From: Clostridiales bacterium oral taxon 876 str. F0540
Lineage (GTDB): Bacteria > Bacillota > Clostridia > Clostridiales > Clostridiaceae
NCBI GenBank assembly: GCA_000466585.1
Contig: KE993490.1
Coordinates: forward strand, 136,871-200,870
Length of the DNA stretch: 64,000 bases
Direction: 5' to 3'
Of the stretch, positions 17,558 to 25,192 are shown one piece after another. A program made the translations under genes and the position numbers. The notes beneath the pieces are model-generated. The model saw nothing but the letters and a program-made list of their open reading frames with translations, was not told where the DNA came from and made no database searches. Position 1 is the stretch's first letter. Each line of letters starts with the position of its first letter.

Positions 17558-18964
17558 TTGAAGAGTATAACTCAAAGATTAGTTCTAAGCTATTTTATAG
17601 TAATACTTATAACCGTAAGCGTTTTGGAGGTTTTTTTGATTTCTGCCTTAGACAAGTATTACAACAATAATATGAAGGAACTCGTTGGAAATCAAATTAA
17701 AGCTTCAGCAGATTTTTACAATAACTATTTTTCATCTTCTAGTCTTGAAAAGAATATTGAAGACAATGCAGATATATTTTGGAAAAATACAAATGCAGAA
17801 GTTCAAATAATCAATAAGGATAAAAAGATGCTTTTAGATTCAGTTGGTAATTTTACAGAGGAAAAGGTTGAGGCCGAGGATGTGGAAAGAGCCTTGGAGG
17901 GAAAGCTAAGCAGCACAACAGCTAAGGACAAAGCTACAGGGGAAAGAATAATGTATATGTCCTATCCTCTTATGTCTTCAGGAAAAATTGAAGGTGTTTT
18001 AAGATTTGTAACCTCGCTTTCAGAGGTAGATGAAATTACTAAAAGAATAACTTACATATTTATTTCTATAGGACTTGTGGTAATAGTAATATCCAGTTTG
18101 ATAAGCATAAAAATTTCCAACTCTATTGTAAAACCTATTAAAGAAGTTACAAATATGGCGGAAAAAATTGCAGAAGGCAAGTTTAATGAAAGGCTTAACA
18201 TAAATAGAAAGGATGAAATAGGAACTCTATCGGTAGCTTTTAACTCCATGGCTGAAGAGATATTAAAAAATGATAAGCTTAAAAATGAGTTTATAGCTTC
18301 AGTTTCTCATGAGCTTAGAACCCCTCTTACCTCTATCAAGGGCTGGGCGTCAACACTTAAAACAGGACAATTAGATAATAAAAGTGAACTAATAGACGGC
18401 TTAAATATTATAGAAAAGGAAAGCGACAGGCTTACTTTAATGGTTGAGGAGCTTCTGGATTTTTCAAGATTCATTTCCGGGAAAGTATCTCTAAAGAAGG
18501 ACTATATAGATATAAAAAATAATCTTTTGTATTTGGAAAAACAGTTTATGCCAAGGGCAAATCGTCAAAATATTAATTTTACAGTAAAAGCACAGGAAAA
18601 TATGAGCCTGATATTTGCTGATGGAAACAGAGTAAATCAAGTTATAATAAATGTGCTGGACAATGCCTTTAAATTTACCCCTGCCGGCGGCAAGGTAGAG
18701 ATGACTTGTACTGAAGAAGAGGATAGCATAGTGATAAAGGTTTATGATACAGGTATGGGAATACCAAAAGATGAACTTTCTCATGTAATGGAAAAGTTTT
18801 TTAAAGGAAAAAGCAGCATGTCCAAAAATGGTCTTGGATTATCTATAAGCAAGGAGATAATGGAGCTTCATGACGGAGCAATCTTTATTGAAAGTACATT
18901 TGGAGAAGGAACAACAGTAACTATAAAATTTCCTATAAATAAAGAAGAGGGTGCGAAGGCTTGA
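17558..18964 (+). CDS. Sensor histidine kinase
   Basis: The 468-residue kinase has a membrane segment at about 9-29, an extracytoplasmic sensor of about 135 residues, a second membrane segment (about 168-190), HAMP (about 190-240), and HisKA with His251 in SVSHELRTPL. HATPase follows with NVLDNAFKFTPAGG, DTGMGIP and GLGLSISKEI. The start codon is TTG behind AGAAGGTGA. It shares a divergent intergenic region with the response regulator and overlaps the next gene by 4 bases, so that exported protein is probably part of the same signalling unit. Neighbouring LCP and deacetylase genes suggest envelope sensing. Confidence 0.9.
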   Translation: MKSITQRLVLSYFIVILITVSVLEVFLISALDKYYNNNMKELVGNQIKASADFYNNYFSSSSLEKNIEDNADIFWKNTNAEVQIINKDKKMLLDSVGNFTEEKVEAEDVERALEGKLSSTTAKDKATGERIMYMSYPLMSSGKIEGVLRFVTSLSEVDEITKRITYIFISIGLVVIVISSLISIKISNSIVKPIKEVTNMAEKIAEGKFNERLNINRKDEIGTLSVAFNSMAEEILKNDKLKNEFIASVSHELRTPLTSIKGWASTLKTGQLDNKSELIDGLNIIEKESDRLTLMVEELLDFSRFISGKVSLKKDYIDIKNNLLYLEKQFMPRANRQNINFTVKAQENMSLIFADGNRVNQVIINVLDNAFKFTPAGGKVEMTCTEEEDSIVIKVYDTGMGIPKDELSHVMEKFFKGKSSMSKNGLGLSISKEIMELHDGAIFIESTFGEGTTVTIKFPINKEEGAKA

Positions 18965-20307
18965 AAAAAATATATGTAGTTCTTTTTAGTGTAATTTTAA
19001 TAGTTATGTATCTATTGCACAGCAGCTTGGATTTATCCTTAAATGCAGAAATAACTCCAAGGAAGTTAGTGAAAGCTCCAATAGAAGGAGAATGGATAGT
19101 CGATAAAACAGTTGTTTTTGGAGATAAAAATTTAAGTGACAAGGACAAAGATCAATGGCTCAATAAGCCAGCAAGCTTTAATAGTAAAACCGCTGTTTTT
19201 GATGATAAGCTGTGTGATTCACCAAGCTATAAAGTGAAGCTTGTTAATGCGTATAATTACTTTTGGGATAACTTTAAGATAAACCCTAAGACCTTAGGGC
19301 TTAAGGAGGAGAAGGTTGAGGTCATAACAATAAGCTCTAAGGATAGGTATTATGATGAATATGTAAAAATAAATGAAAATTCTATAGTGAAGCAAAATGA
19401 AGATACTCTTTTATTCTTCAAAAAAAGTGACAGCAACAAAGATGGTACAGCTAAAAATAAAGAAAATTTTATTGATTATAAGAGTATCGCTTCTGCAAAG
19501 GAAAAGGAAGTAAAGAATAAGTCAGGATTTCTCCTGGGTTTAAGAGATGCGAAAGGAAGCTATAGGACAATTTGGATAAGCTATATTAATAAAAACTTTA
19601 TGCCGGTAACTGAGGTTAATAATATACTTCTTCCGAGAATGGATGGATTTTGGCAGCTCGGCAGCGATAATAGTTTATGGGCATACCCAATGAAAAAAGA
19701 TATAAATAAAGATAACTATAAAAATATAAAAGAATTTTCGCAAGGCAGCAGTGCGATAATTAATTTTGTGGGAAGTGATTATGTTTCTATTGAAACAAGT
19801 GATAAAAAGCTTCAGGTTCTTCCTATAGATAATTTAAAAAGTACTCCTTTGAAATTCGCTGCTGCACTTGGGCAAGGGTTGTCAAATTCTCTTCTTAAGG
19901 AGGATAGTAGCGAAAAGAATACAGCAAATTTTAATGAAATCAATTGGGGCGTTTTTAGAAGGGCAGGCAGGTGGATTCTCAGATCAAGAAAAAATACAGA
20001 TGAAAAGAATTATAAAGATTTTGATATGAGCTATGCAATCACAAAGAGCATGATTGTATATGATGAATTATATCCCTCGTTTAGTGAAATAAAAGAAAAG
20101 GAATCAGAAGCAATTGATGCCTTTTCTTCTCCTAACAGAGATTTTGATGTGATAATTACAAGTACTGATATACTTGTACTTCCAATAAAGGATGGGAAGC
20201 TTTCAGATGTGCAAAATAGGATTAGGCTAAAAAAAGGTGAAGTTCCTGTAATGGCTCATTGGGCTACGGGGAGCTACGTTGACGATTGGGCAAAAATAGC
20301 AAGATAG
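18961..20307 (+). CDS. Exported or membrane-anchored protein of unknown function coupled to the histidine kinase
   Basis: The 448-residue protein starts with TTG and overlaps the kinase stop by 4 bases. An N-terminal hydrophobic segment (about 3-20) without a lipobox cysteine suggests a signal anchor. The rest is soluble, charged and aromatic-rich, with GEWIVDKTVVFGD near residue 40, a central stretch containing GFWQLGSDNSLWAYPM, and a C-terminal part containing YDELYPSFSEIKEKE and HWATGSYVDDWAKIAR. I do not recognise a family. Context suggests an extracytoplasmic partner or target of the two-component system. The repeated WxxxP/G turns hint at a beta-rich fold, but this is inference. Confidence 0.75.
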   Translation: MKKIYVVLFSVILIVMYLLHSSLDLSLNAEITPRKLVKAPIEGEWIVDKTVVFGDKNLSDKDKDQWLNKPASFNSKTAVFDDKLCDSPSYKVKLVNAYNYFWDNFKINPKTLGLKEEKVEVITISSKDRYYDEYVKINENSIVKQNEDTLLFFKKSDSNKDGTAKNKENFIDYKSIASAKEKEVKNKSGFLLGLRDAKGSYRTIWISYINKNFMPVTEVNNILLPRMDGFWQLGSDNSLWAYPMKKDINKDNYKNIKEFSQGSSAIINFVGSDYVSIETSDKKLQVLPIDNLKSTPLKFAAALGQGLSNSLLKEDSSEKNTANFNEINWGVFRRAGRWILRSRKNTDEKNYKDFDMSYAITKSMIVYDELYPSFSEIKEKESEAIDAFSSPNRDFDVIITSTDILVLPIKDGKLSDVQNRIRLKKGEVPVMAHWATGSYVDDWAKIAR

Positions 20308-20416
20308 AAATTTGTAATCATTTTGTAATAGTTTGATAATTTATTTGAAACCTCTCCCTAATTATTACGTTATATACTTTAATTAGACAATTAAGCGGAG
20401 ATGGGAGAGGATTTTG

Positions 20417-21334
20417 ATGAAATCAAGAAAAAAACGTAGAAGGGGCCTCAAGGCATTAATGATAATATTGGCGGTAGTTATTTCTGCTGCAACATTATAT
20501 CTTAAGCTTGATATAGCACGAGCAACAGCAAAGGTTGATAATATACAGAAATACGATAATAATGTACAAGCTTCAGCAGAAAGTAATGCTGATAAGAATG
20601 CAGAGGATAAAAAGAATCTGCAGCCTGAAGAAAAAACCAAACAAGAAGTTCCAATAAAGCAAACAGAGTCTAGTGAGACAAAAAGTATAGTAGTCACTAC
20701 TACAAAAAATAGCGATACAAATAAAACTGCTTCTTCAGCAAACAACAGTAGCAAGGGAGATAAGATAGCATATTTAACCTTTGACGATGGTCCATCTTAT
20801 AAAGTAACTCCAGCTGTTTTAGATATTCTAAAAAAAGAAAATATTAAAGCAACCTTCTTTGTTGTTGGACAAACTGTAAAATCAAACCCAGAACTTTTGA
20901 AAAGAGAAAAAGCAGAAGGTCATACTATTGGTAATCATACTTATTCTCATAATTACAAGTATCTTTACAGCAACACAAGCAACTTTCTAGAAGACTTAAA
21001 GAAAAATGATTCTATAATAAAATCTGTAATCGGTGATTACAACGATAAACTAATAAGATTCCCTGGAGGCTCTTTTGGTAAACAAGCTTATCAAAAGGCG
21101 GCAGAAGAAGCCGGCTATACCTATATAGACTGGAACTGCTTAAGCGGTGACGCTGAGTCAAAGAAAAAATCAGTAGAGCAGCTAATACAAGGAGTTAAAA
21201 GTACAGCAAGAGGACAGCATCAATTAACAATACTTATGCATGATACCGCTGGAAAGGAAACAACTGCAGAGGCTCTGCCAAAGATCATTGAGTACTTGAA
21301 GGGACAAGGATATAAATTTGAGGTTTTAAAATAG
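20417..21334 (+). CDS. Polysaccharide deacetylase (CE4, NodB domain), membrane-anchored
   Basis: The 305-residue protein starts at ATG 20417 behind GGGAGAGG, which fits better than the in-frame TTG one codon earlier. A basic stretch (KSRKKRRRG) and a membrane segment (about 13-30) precede a Lys/Glu/Thr-rich linker and the NodB domain (about 112-305). Conserved motifs are TFDDGPS (metal-binding Asp), HTIGNHTYSH (metal His pair), RFPGGSFG and LMHDTAG. It probably removes acetyl groups from peptidoglycan or another wall glycan. It is followed at its own stop codon by the first copy of the 528-bp blaI cassette. Confidence 0.9.
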   Translation: MKSRKKRRRGLKALMIILAVVISAATLYLKLDIARATAKVDNIQKYDNNVQASAESNADKNAEDKKNLQPEEKTKQEVPIKQTESSETKSIVVTTTKNSDTNKTASSANNSSKGDKIAYLTFDDGPSYKVTPAVLDILKKENIKATFFVVGQTVKSNPELLKREKAEGHTIGNHTYSHNYKYLYSNTSNFLEDLKKNDSIIKSVIGDYNDKLIRFPGGSFGKQAYQKAAEEAGYTYIDWNCLSGDAESKKKSVEQLIQGVKSTARGQHQLTILMHDTAGKETTAEALPKIIEYLKGQGYKFEVLK

Positions 21335-21337
21335 AAA

Positions 21338-21375
21338 AACTTAGGGCATTAAAGTAAACATGCCCTAAGTTTTTA
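21338..21375 (+). terminator. Intrinsic terminator after the deacetylase (cassette copy 1)
   Basis: AACTTAGGGCAT (21338-21349) pairs perfectly with ATGCCCTAAGTT (21360-21371) and is followed by a T-run. Confidence 0.85.
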
Positions 21376-21405
21376 TTGTATATTTTTACAATTAATATAT
21401 TATTA

Positions 21406-21434
21406 TTGACTCTTATTACAATATAAGGTAATAT
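21406..21434 (+). promoter_or_regulatory. Promoter of the first blaI-like gene
   Basis: TTGACT (21406-21411) and TAATAT (21429-21434) are 17 bp apart. The spacer contains TTACAATATAAGGTAA, an imperfect palindrome that could be a second repressor contact. Confidence 0.55.
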
Positions 21435-21445
21435 GATGTTAAGGC

Positions 21446-21457
21446 TTACAAATGTAA
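21446..21457 (+). promoter_or_regulatory. BlaI/MecI-type operator (copy 1)
   Basis: TTACAAATGTAA contains TACANNTGTA, the core recognised by BlaI/MecI repressors, placed 12 bp after the -10 box and upstream of a BlaI-like gene. Repression and autoregulation are inferred. Confidence 0.65.
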
Positions 21458-21489
21458 TCTATCTTGAACTTGCAGGAGGTAAAAAAATT

Positions 21490-21858
21490 ATGGATTCTCT
21501 AAAAATATCAGATTCAGAATGGGAAATAATGAAGATTATTTGGCAAAATTCTAACTGCACTGCAGGAGAAGTAATAGATGCTTTAAAGGATAAGAAGGAA
21601 TGGCAACCTAAAACTGTTAAGACTTTAATAAGAAGGCTTGTAGATAAGAAGGCTTTAGGCTACGAGCAGTATAAAAGAGAGTACAAATATTATCCCTTAG
21701 CAGAAGAGGTAGATTGCGTTAAAGAAGAAAGTAAGTCTTTTTTACAAAGAGTTTACAGAGGCTCGCTAAAAAATATGCTTCTCAATTTTATTGAAGATGA
21801 AAGTCTTACAAAAGAAGACATAGAAGAATTAACTCGCATTCTTGAAGAAAGGAAGTAA
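21490..21858 (+). CDS. BlaI/MecI-family transcriptional repressor, copy 1
   Basis: This 122-residue winged-helix repressor has SDSEWEIMKIIW, the recognition part VKTLIRRLVDKKALGYEQ, and a C-terminal helical dimer region (FIEDESLTKEDIEEL) typical of BlaI/MecI. The start at ATG 21490 follows GCAGGAGGT. An upstream in-frame extension to 21433 covers the operator and is rejected. The next gene encodes an M56 membrane peptidase, the usual partner that triggers cleavage of the repressor. It differs from the second copy at five positions by my count (13, 21, 71, 74 and 115). Confidence 0.93.
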   Translation: MDSLKISDSEWEIMKIIWQNSNCTAGEVIDALKDKKEWQPKTVKTLIRRLVDKKALGYEQYKREYKYYPLAEEVDCVKEESKSFLQRVYRGSLKNMLLNFIEDESLTKEDIEELTRILEERK

Positions 21859-21864
21859 TAAGCT

Positions 21865-23346
21865 TTGGATGATGTAAACTTAATTCTTAAATATTTCTTT
21901 AGCATCATTTTTCAGCTGTCTATTATGGCAGTTGTAATAGTTCCTTTTATTCTATTAATTAGGTTTTTAGTAAAAGACAAGATTACAATAAAGTTTCAGT
22001 ATGCCCTTTGGCTTATACTTGTTATAAGACTTGTTTTTCCGGTAACCCCAGCAAGCAATATCAGTATTTATAATTATATTTCAAGGATTGGAGCTAACTC
22101 CTATGTTCAATCCTTTAGGGATATTTATATGAATAGAGCAGATGCTGGAAGCGTTAATGTTGAAGCAGGGTATGGCAATAATAATCAAAAGATAGGTGAG
22201 GACAAAGCTAGTGTCATAAAATTTAAAACAATAAATTATTTAACTGCATATTGCCCTAAGATATGGATAATCGGTACGGTAATTGGGTTCTTATTAATAT
22301 CCATAAGCTATATAAGATTTTTATATTCTATCAGGAATTGTAGCTACGTAGGTGATAAGAAAATACATGAACATTTGAAAAAATGCAAAAAGCTTATTAA
22401 TTTGAATAAAGAGGTTTCTATTGTTGAAACAAATCTTGTTAAAACTCCAGCTCTATTAGGTGTGTTAAAACCCAAGATACTTATACCATCTAATTTATTT
22501 GAAAGTTATAATTATGATAATTTAAAATATATATTTTTGCATGAGTTAGCCCATATAAAACGCAAAGATATACTAATTAATTATATTATTACAATGCTTT
22601 CAATTATACATTGGTTTAACCCTCTAATTTGGTATGCATTTTATAAGATGCGTGAAGATAGAGAAATATGCTGCGACTGCATGGCATTATTTTGTATAAA
22701 TGAATCAGAGATTTATAATTACGGCCTTTCAATTATTACTCTTTCTGAAATATATTCCAGGGCGCCATGGCTGCCAGCAATGGCAGGCATTATTAATAAA
22801 AAATCTAAAATAAAAAGGAGGGTTACTATAATTAAAGAATTCAAAAAAAGTACCTATAAGCTATCTATAGCTGCCTTTGCGGCACTATTAATAGTTAGCA
22901 GTATATCTCTTACAAATGCGAAGGCAGAACCTGCTAAAACACCGATAAATAAAACTGCCCTAGAGGATAAAATTGATTATCCATTTGTTAATGATAAGAC
23001 TGTAATCGGAAAATGGGAATGCGTTGATTTCGTTAAAGAAATTAATGATTTTAAACCGGGAAAGCAGGATTGGCAGGGACAGTTGTATTTAAAAAGCATT
23101 GTTATGCTTGAAAATGGTAAAATGACTCAACCTATGACAAGAGACATAAAGTCAGATGAAAAAACTCCTGTGAGCTGGTTTACATGGACAAAAGGCTATA
23201 TCATACATCACGTAGATAAAACAGCTATGAAATATACTATCAAGAATATTGATAGAGAACAATACCTATTTTTCGAATTTAAAAATGGGGACTATATAGA
23301 TAGAGGTCAGAAGCCTTATTACTACGTTCTTCAAAAGGTTAAGTAG
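21865..23346 (+). CDS. BlaR1/MecR1-like M56 membrane metallopeptidase sensor, copy 1
   Basis: The 493-residue protein has membrane segments at about 10-30, 35-55 and 125-145, a zinc-protease loop with HELAH at 226-230 and the third ligand region in REDREICCDCMA, and a last segment near 330-350. The extracellular C-terminal domain is only about 125 residues (VNDKTVIGKWECVDF onward). BlaR1 carries a penicillin-binding domain of about 250 residues there. This protein does not, so it probably senses something else. It starts with TTG 21865, six bases after the repressor stop. Activation would cut the linked BlaI-like repressor. Confidence 0.88.
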   Translation: MDDVNLILKYFFSIIFQLSIMAVVIVPFILLIRFLVKDKITIKFQYALWLILVIRLVFPVTPASNISIYNYISRIGANSYVQSFRDIYMNRADAGSVNVEAGYGNNNQKIGEDKASVIKFKTINYLTAYCPKIWIIGTVIGFLLISISYIRFLYSIRNCSYVGDKKIHEHLKKCKKLINLNKEVSIVETNLVKTPALLGVLKPKILIPSNLFESYNYDNLKYIFLHELAHIKRKDILINYIITMLSIIHWFNPLIWYAFYKMREDREICCDCMALFCINESEIYNYGLSIITLSEIYSRAPWLPAMAGIINKKSKIKRRVTIIKEFKKSTYKLSIAAFAALLIVSSISLTNAKAEPAKTPINKTALEDKIDYPFVNDKTVIGKWECVDFVKEINDFKPGKQDWQGQLYLKSIVMLENGKMTQPMTRDIKSDEKTPVSWFTWTKGYIIHHVDKTAMKYTIKNIDREQYLFFEFKNGDYIDRGQKPYYYVLQKVK

Positions 23347-23423
23347 ATTTATTGTTCAATTTTGACAAAGAAAATGGGGAAGATTTCAGTATATATCTTA
23401 ACTGAAAAATTTGGGGTGAGAAG

Positions 23424-24686
23424 ATGAGAAAGTATAAATTAATATTGTTAATGGGAGCAGTGGCTATCCTATTATCCGGTGGCTACTTAATCAAAGACAA
23501 GCTTCTAAATAATAAATCTACCGAGGAAAAACCAGTTGCAAACAAACTAGTTGAATCAAACCTAGATAAAATGTATGAACTGCCGGCTTTTTATGATGAT
23601 TTTCCAAGTCCGGAAAAGTTGAATTTAATGCAGGTTGATTTACGCAGAAAAGATTTATCCGAGCTAGACCTAAAGGGAAGAAGGAAAGACCTTTTTAATG
23701 CATATTTTGACAGTACAACAAAATGGCCATCAAAAGATAAAATGCCTGAGGACTTTAACCCTGAAAAAGTATTAGAATTAGGAAAAGATCCTGGTCTTGG
23801 TATTAGTAAGCTGCATAAGGAAGGAATAACAGGAAAAAACATAGGAATAGCTATATTAGATTCACCATTGAAAAATAAACATGTCGATTATAATGATAGA
23901 ATAAAACATTATGAAGAGATGTTCAATCCTAAAGGTGATAATCTTGAACATGGTCCTGCTGTAACTTCCATAGCTGCTGGAAAGAGTGTTGGTGTAGCAT
24001 CAGAAGCTGACATATATTATTTTGCAGATGATAATGATTATACTGATAAAAATGGAAATACGAAAAACGATTTTGAAAAGGTAGCAAAGGTAATTGATAG
24101 AGTTATAGAAATCAATAAAACCTTGCCTGAAGATAAAAAAATAAGAGTTATATCCATGTCTGAAGGATGCGGACCAGAAGATAAGGGGTATAAGGAATTT
24201 AAAGATGCTGTTTCAAGAGCAGGTAAGGAAGGCATATTTGCAATATCGTCAATCTTAGAAGATACTCATGGATTTAAATTTAATGGACTAGGACGTTTCC
24301 CGGAAGATGATGTAAATAATGTTTCCTCATTTATCAATGGGAAGTTTTATCAAAGTGTATTATTTAGACATACTCCTGAAGAATTTTTAAAGTTAGACAA
24401 AGATTACTTATACTTTCCAATGGACTCTAGAGCAGTAGCTGGTCCAAACTATGATGATGAATATATATTTTATAGATTTGGAGCCTACAGCTGGGTTGTA
24501 CCATATATTTCAGGTCTTTATGCACTTTCCTGCGAAGTAAATCCAAAGGTTACACCAGAATTATTCTGGAAAACCGCTTTAGAAACAAGCAAGGAAATAA
24601 AGTTTGATTACAAATCAAAAACTTACGAAATTAAGCACGTAGTAAGTCCAGTGGACTTGATAGAAAAACTTAGGGCATTAAAGTAA
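23424..24686 (+). CDS. Membrane-anchored subtilisin-like (S8) serine protease
   Basis: The 420-residue protein has a signal anchor at about 5-25 and a subtilisin-like domain from about 125. Triad candidates are Asp146 in IAILDSPL, His176 in EHGPAVTSIAAG and Ser356 in YSWVVPYISGLYAL, which aligns with the family's GTSxAxP. The expected AGN oxyanion motif is not obvious, and the Ser motif is divergent. ATG 23424 follows GGGGTGAGAAG. It lies between the two BlaI/M56 pairs, suggesting a role in signal generation or in degrading the signal peptide. The last codons (IEKLRALK and stop) are encoded by the left end of the second duplicated cassette. Confidence 0.75.
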   Translation: MRKYKLILLMGAVAILLSGGYLIKDKLLNNKSTEEKPVANKLVESNLDKMYELPAFYDDFPSPEKLNLMQVDLRRKDLSELDLKGRRKDLFNAYFDSTTKWPSKDKMPEDFNPEKVLELGKDPGLGISKLHKEGITGKNIGIAILDSPLKNKHVDYNDRIKHYEEMFNPKGDNLEHGPAVTSIAAGKSVGVASEADIYYFADDNDYTDKNGNTKNDFEKVAKVIDRVIEINKTLPEDKKIRVISMSEGCGPEDKGYKEFKDAVSRAGKEGIFAISSILEDTHGFKFNGLGRFPEDDVNNVSSFINGKFYQSVLFRHTPEEFLKLDKDYLYFPMDSRAVAGPNYDDEYIFYRFGAYSWVVPYISGLYALSCEVNPKVTPELFWKTALETSKEIKFDYKSKTYEIKHVVSPVDLIEKLRALK

Positions 24687-24704
24687 ATATGCCCTAAGTT
24701 TTTA
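24667..24704 (+). terminator. Intrinsic terminator overlapping the protease stop (cassette copy 2)
   Basis: It has the same stem as at 21338. The left arm lies inside the protease coding end and the TAA stop lies in the loop region, so translating ribosomes will cover part of the hairpin. Confidence 0.8.
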
Positions 24705-24734
24705 TTGTATATTTTCATAAGTAATATATTATTA

Positions 24735-24763
24735 TTGACTCCTATTACAATATAAGGTAACAT
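24735..24763 (+). promoter_or_regulatory. Promoter of the second blaI-like gene
   Basis: TTGACT (24735-24740) is followed after 17 bp by TAACAT (24758-24763). This is a slightly weaker -10 than in copy 1 (TAATAT). Confidence 0.5.
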
Positions 24764-24774
24764 ATAATTAAGGC

Positions 24775-24786
24775 TTACAAATGTAA
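24775..24786 (+). promoter_or_regulatory. BlaI/MecI-type operator (copy 2)
   Basis: TTACAAATGTAA is identical to the copy at 21446. Both BlaI-like repressors should therefore bind both promoters. Confidence 0.65.
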
Positions 24787-24818
24787 TCTATATTGAATTC
24801 ACAGGAGGTATAGAAATT

Positions 24819-25187
24819 ATGGATTCTTTAAAAATATCAGATTCTGAATGGGAAGTAATGAAGATTATTTGGCAAAATCCTAACTGCACTGCAGGGGAGG
24901 TAATAGATGCTTTAAAGGATAAGAAGGAATGGCAACCTAAAACTGTTAAGACTTTAATAAGAAGGCTTGTAGATAAGAAGGCTTTAGGCTACGAGCAGTA
25001 TAAAAGGGAATATAAATATTATCCTTTAGTAGAAGAGAGAGATTGTGTTAAAGAAGAAAGCAAGTCTTTTTTACAAAGGGTTTACAGAGGCTCTCTAAAA
25101 AATATGCTGCTTAATTTTATTGAGGATGAAAGTCTTACTAAAGAAGACATAGAAGAATTAGCTCGTATTCTTGAAGAAAGGAAGTAG
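24819..25187 (+). CDS. BlaI/MecI-family transcriptional repressor, copy 2
   Basis: This 122-residue repressor is nearly identical to the one at 21490. The DNA-binding part VKTLIRRLVDKKALGYEQ is unchanged, which implies the same operator. ATG 24819 follows CACAGGAGGT. It is followed by a second, clearly different M56 sensor and then by six ABC transporter genes without an obvious terminator, so it probably heads a long operon. A central stretch of about 100 nt is identical in both copies, pointing to recent duplication or gene conversion. Confidence 0.93.
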   Translation: MDSLKISDSEWEVMKIIWQNPNCTAGEVIDALKDKKEWQPKTVKTLIRRLVDKKALGYEQYKREYKYYPLVEERDCVKEESKSFLQRVYRGSLKNMLLNFIEDESLTKEDIEELARILEERK

Positions 25188-25192
25188 AGGAT

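Larger units (their letters stand above)
21331..21858 (+). repeat. 528-bp duplicated cassette, copy 1 (terminator-promoter-operator-blaI)
   Basis: This segment matches 24660-25187 without net insertion or deletion. Both copies start at ATAGAAAAACTTAGGG, contain a terminator, TTGACT promoter and TACAAATGTA operator, and end at the stop of a BlaI-like gene. Similarity stops at the stop codon. In this copy the left border coincides with the deacetylase stop codon. Confidence 0.85.
24660..25187 (+). repeat. 528-bp duplicated cassette, copy 2
   Basis: This is the second copy of the terminator-promoter-operator-blaI segment. Equal offsets from left border to ATG (159 bp) and to stop (527 bp) show no net indel relative to copy 1. 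The left end is read in frame as the C-terminus of the S8 protease gene. Similarity ends at the blaI stop codon. Confidence 0.85.
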
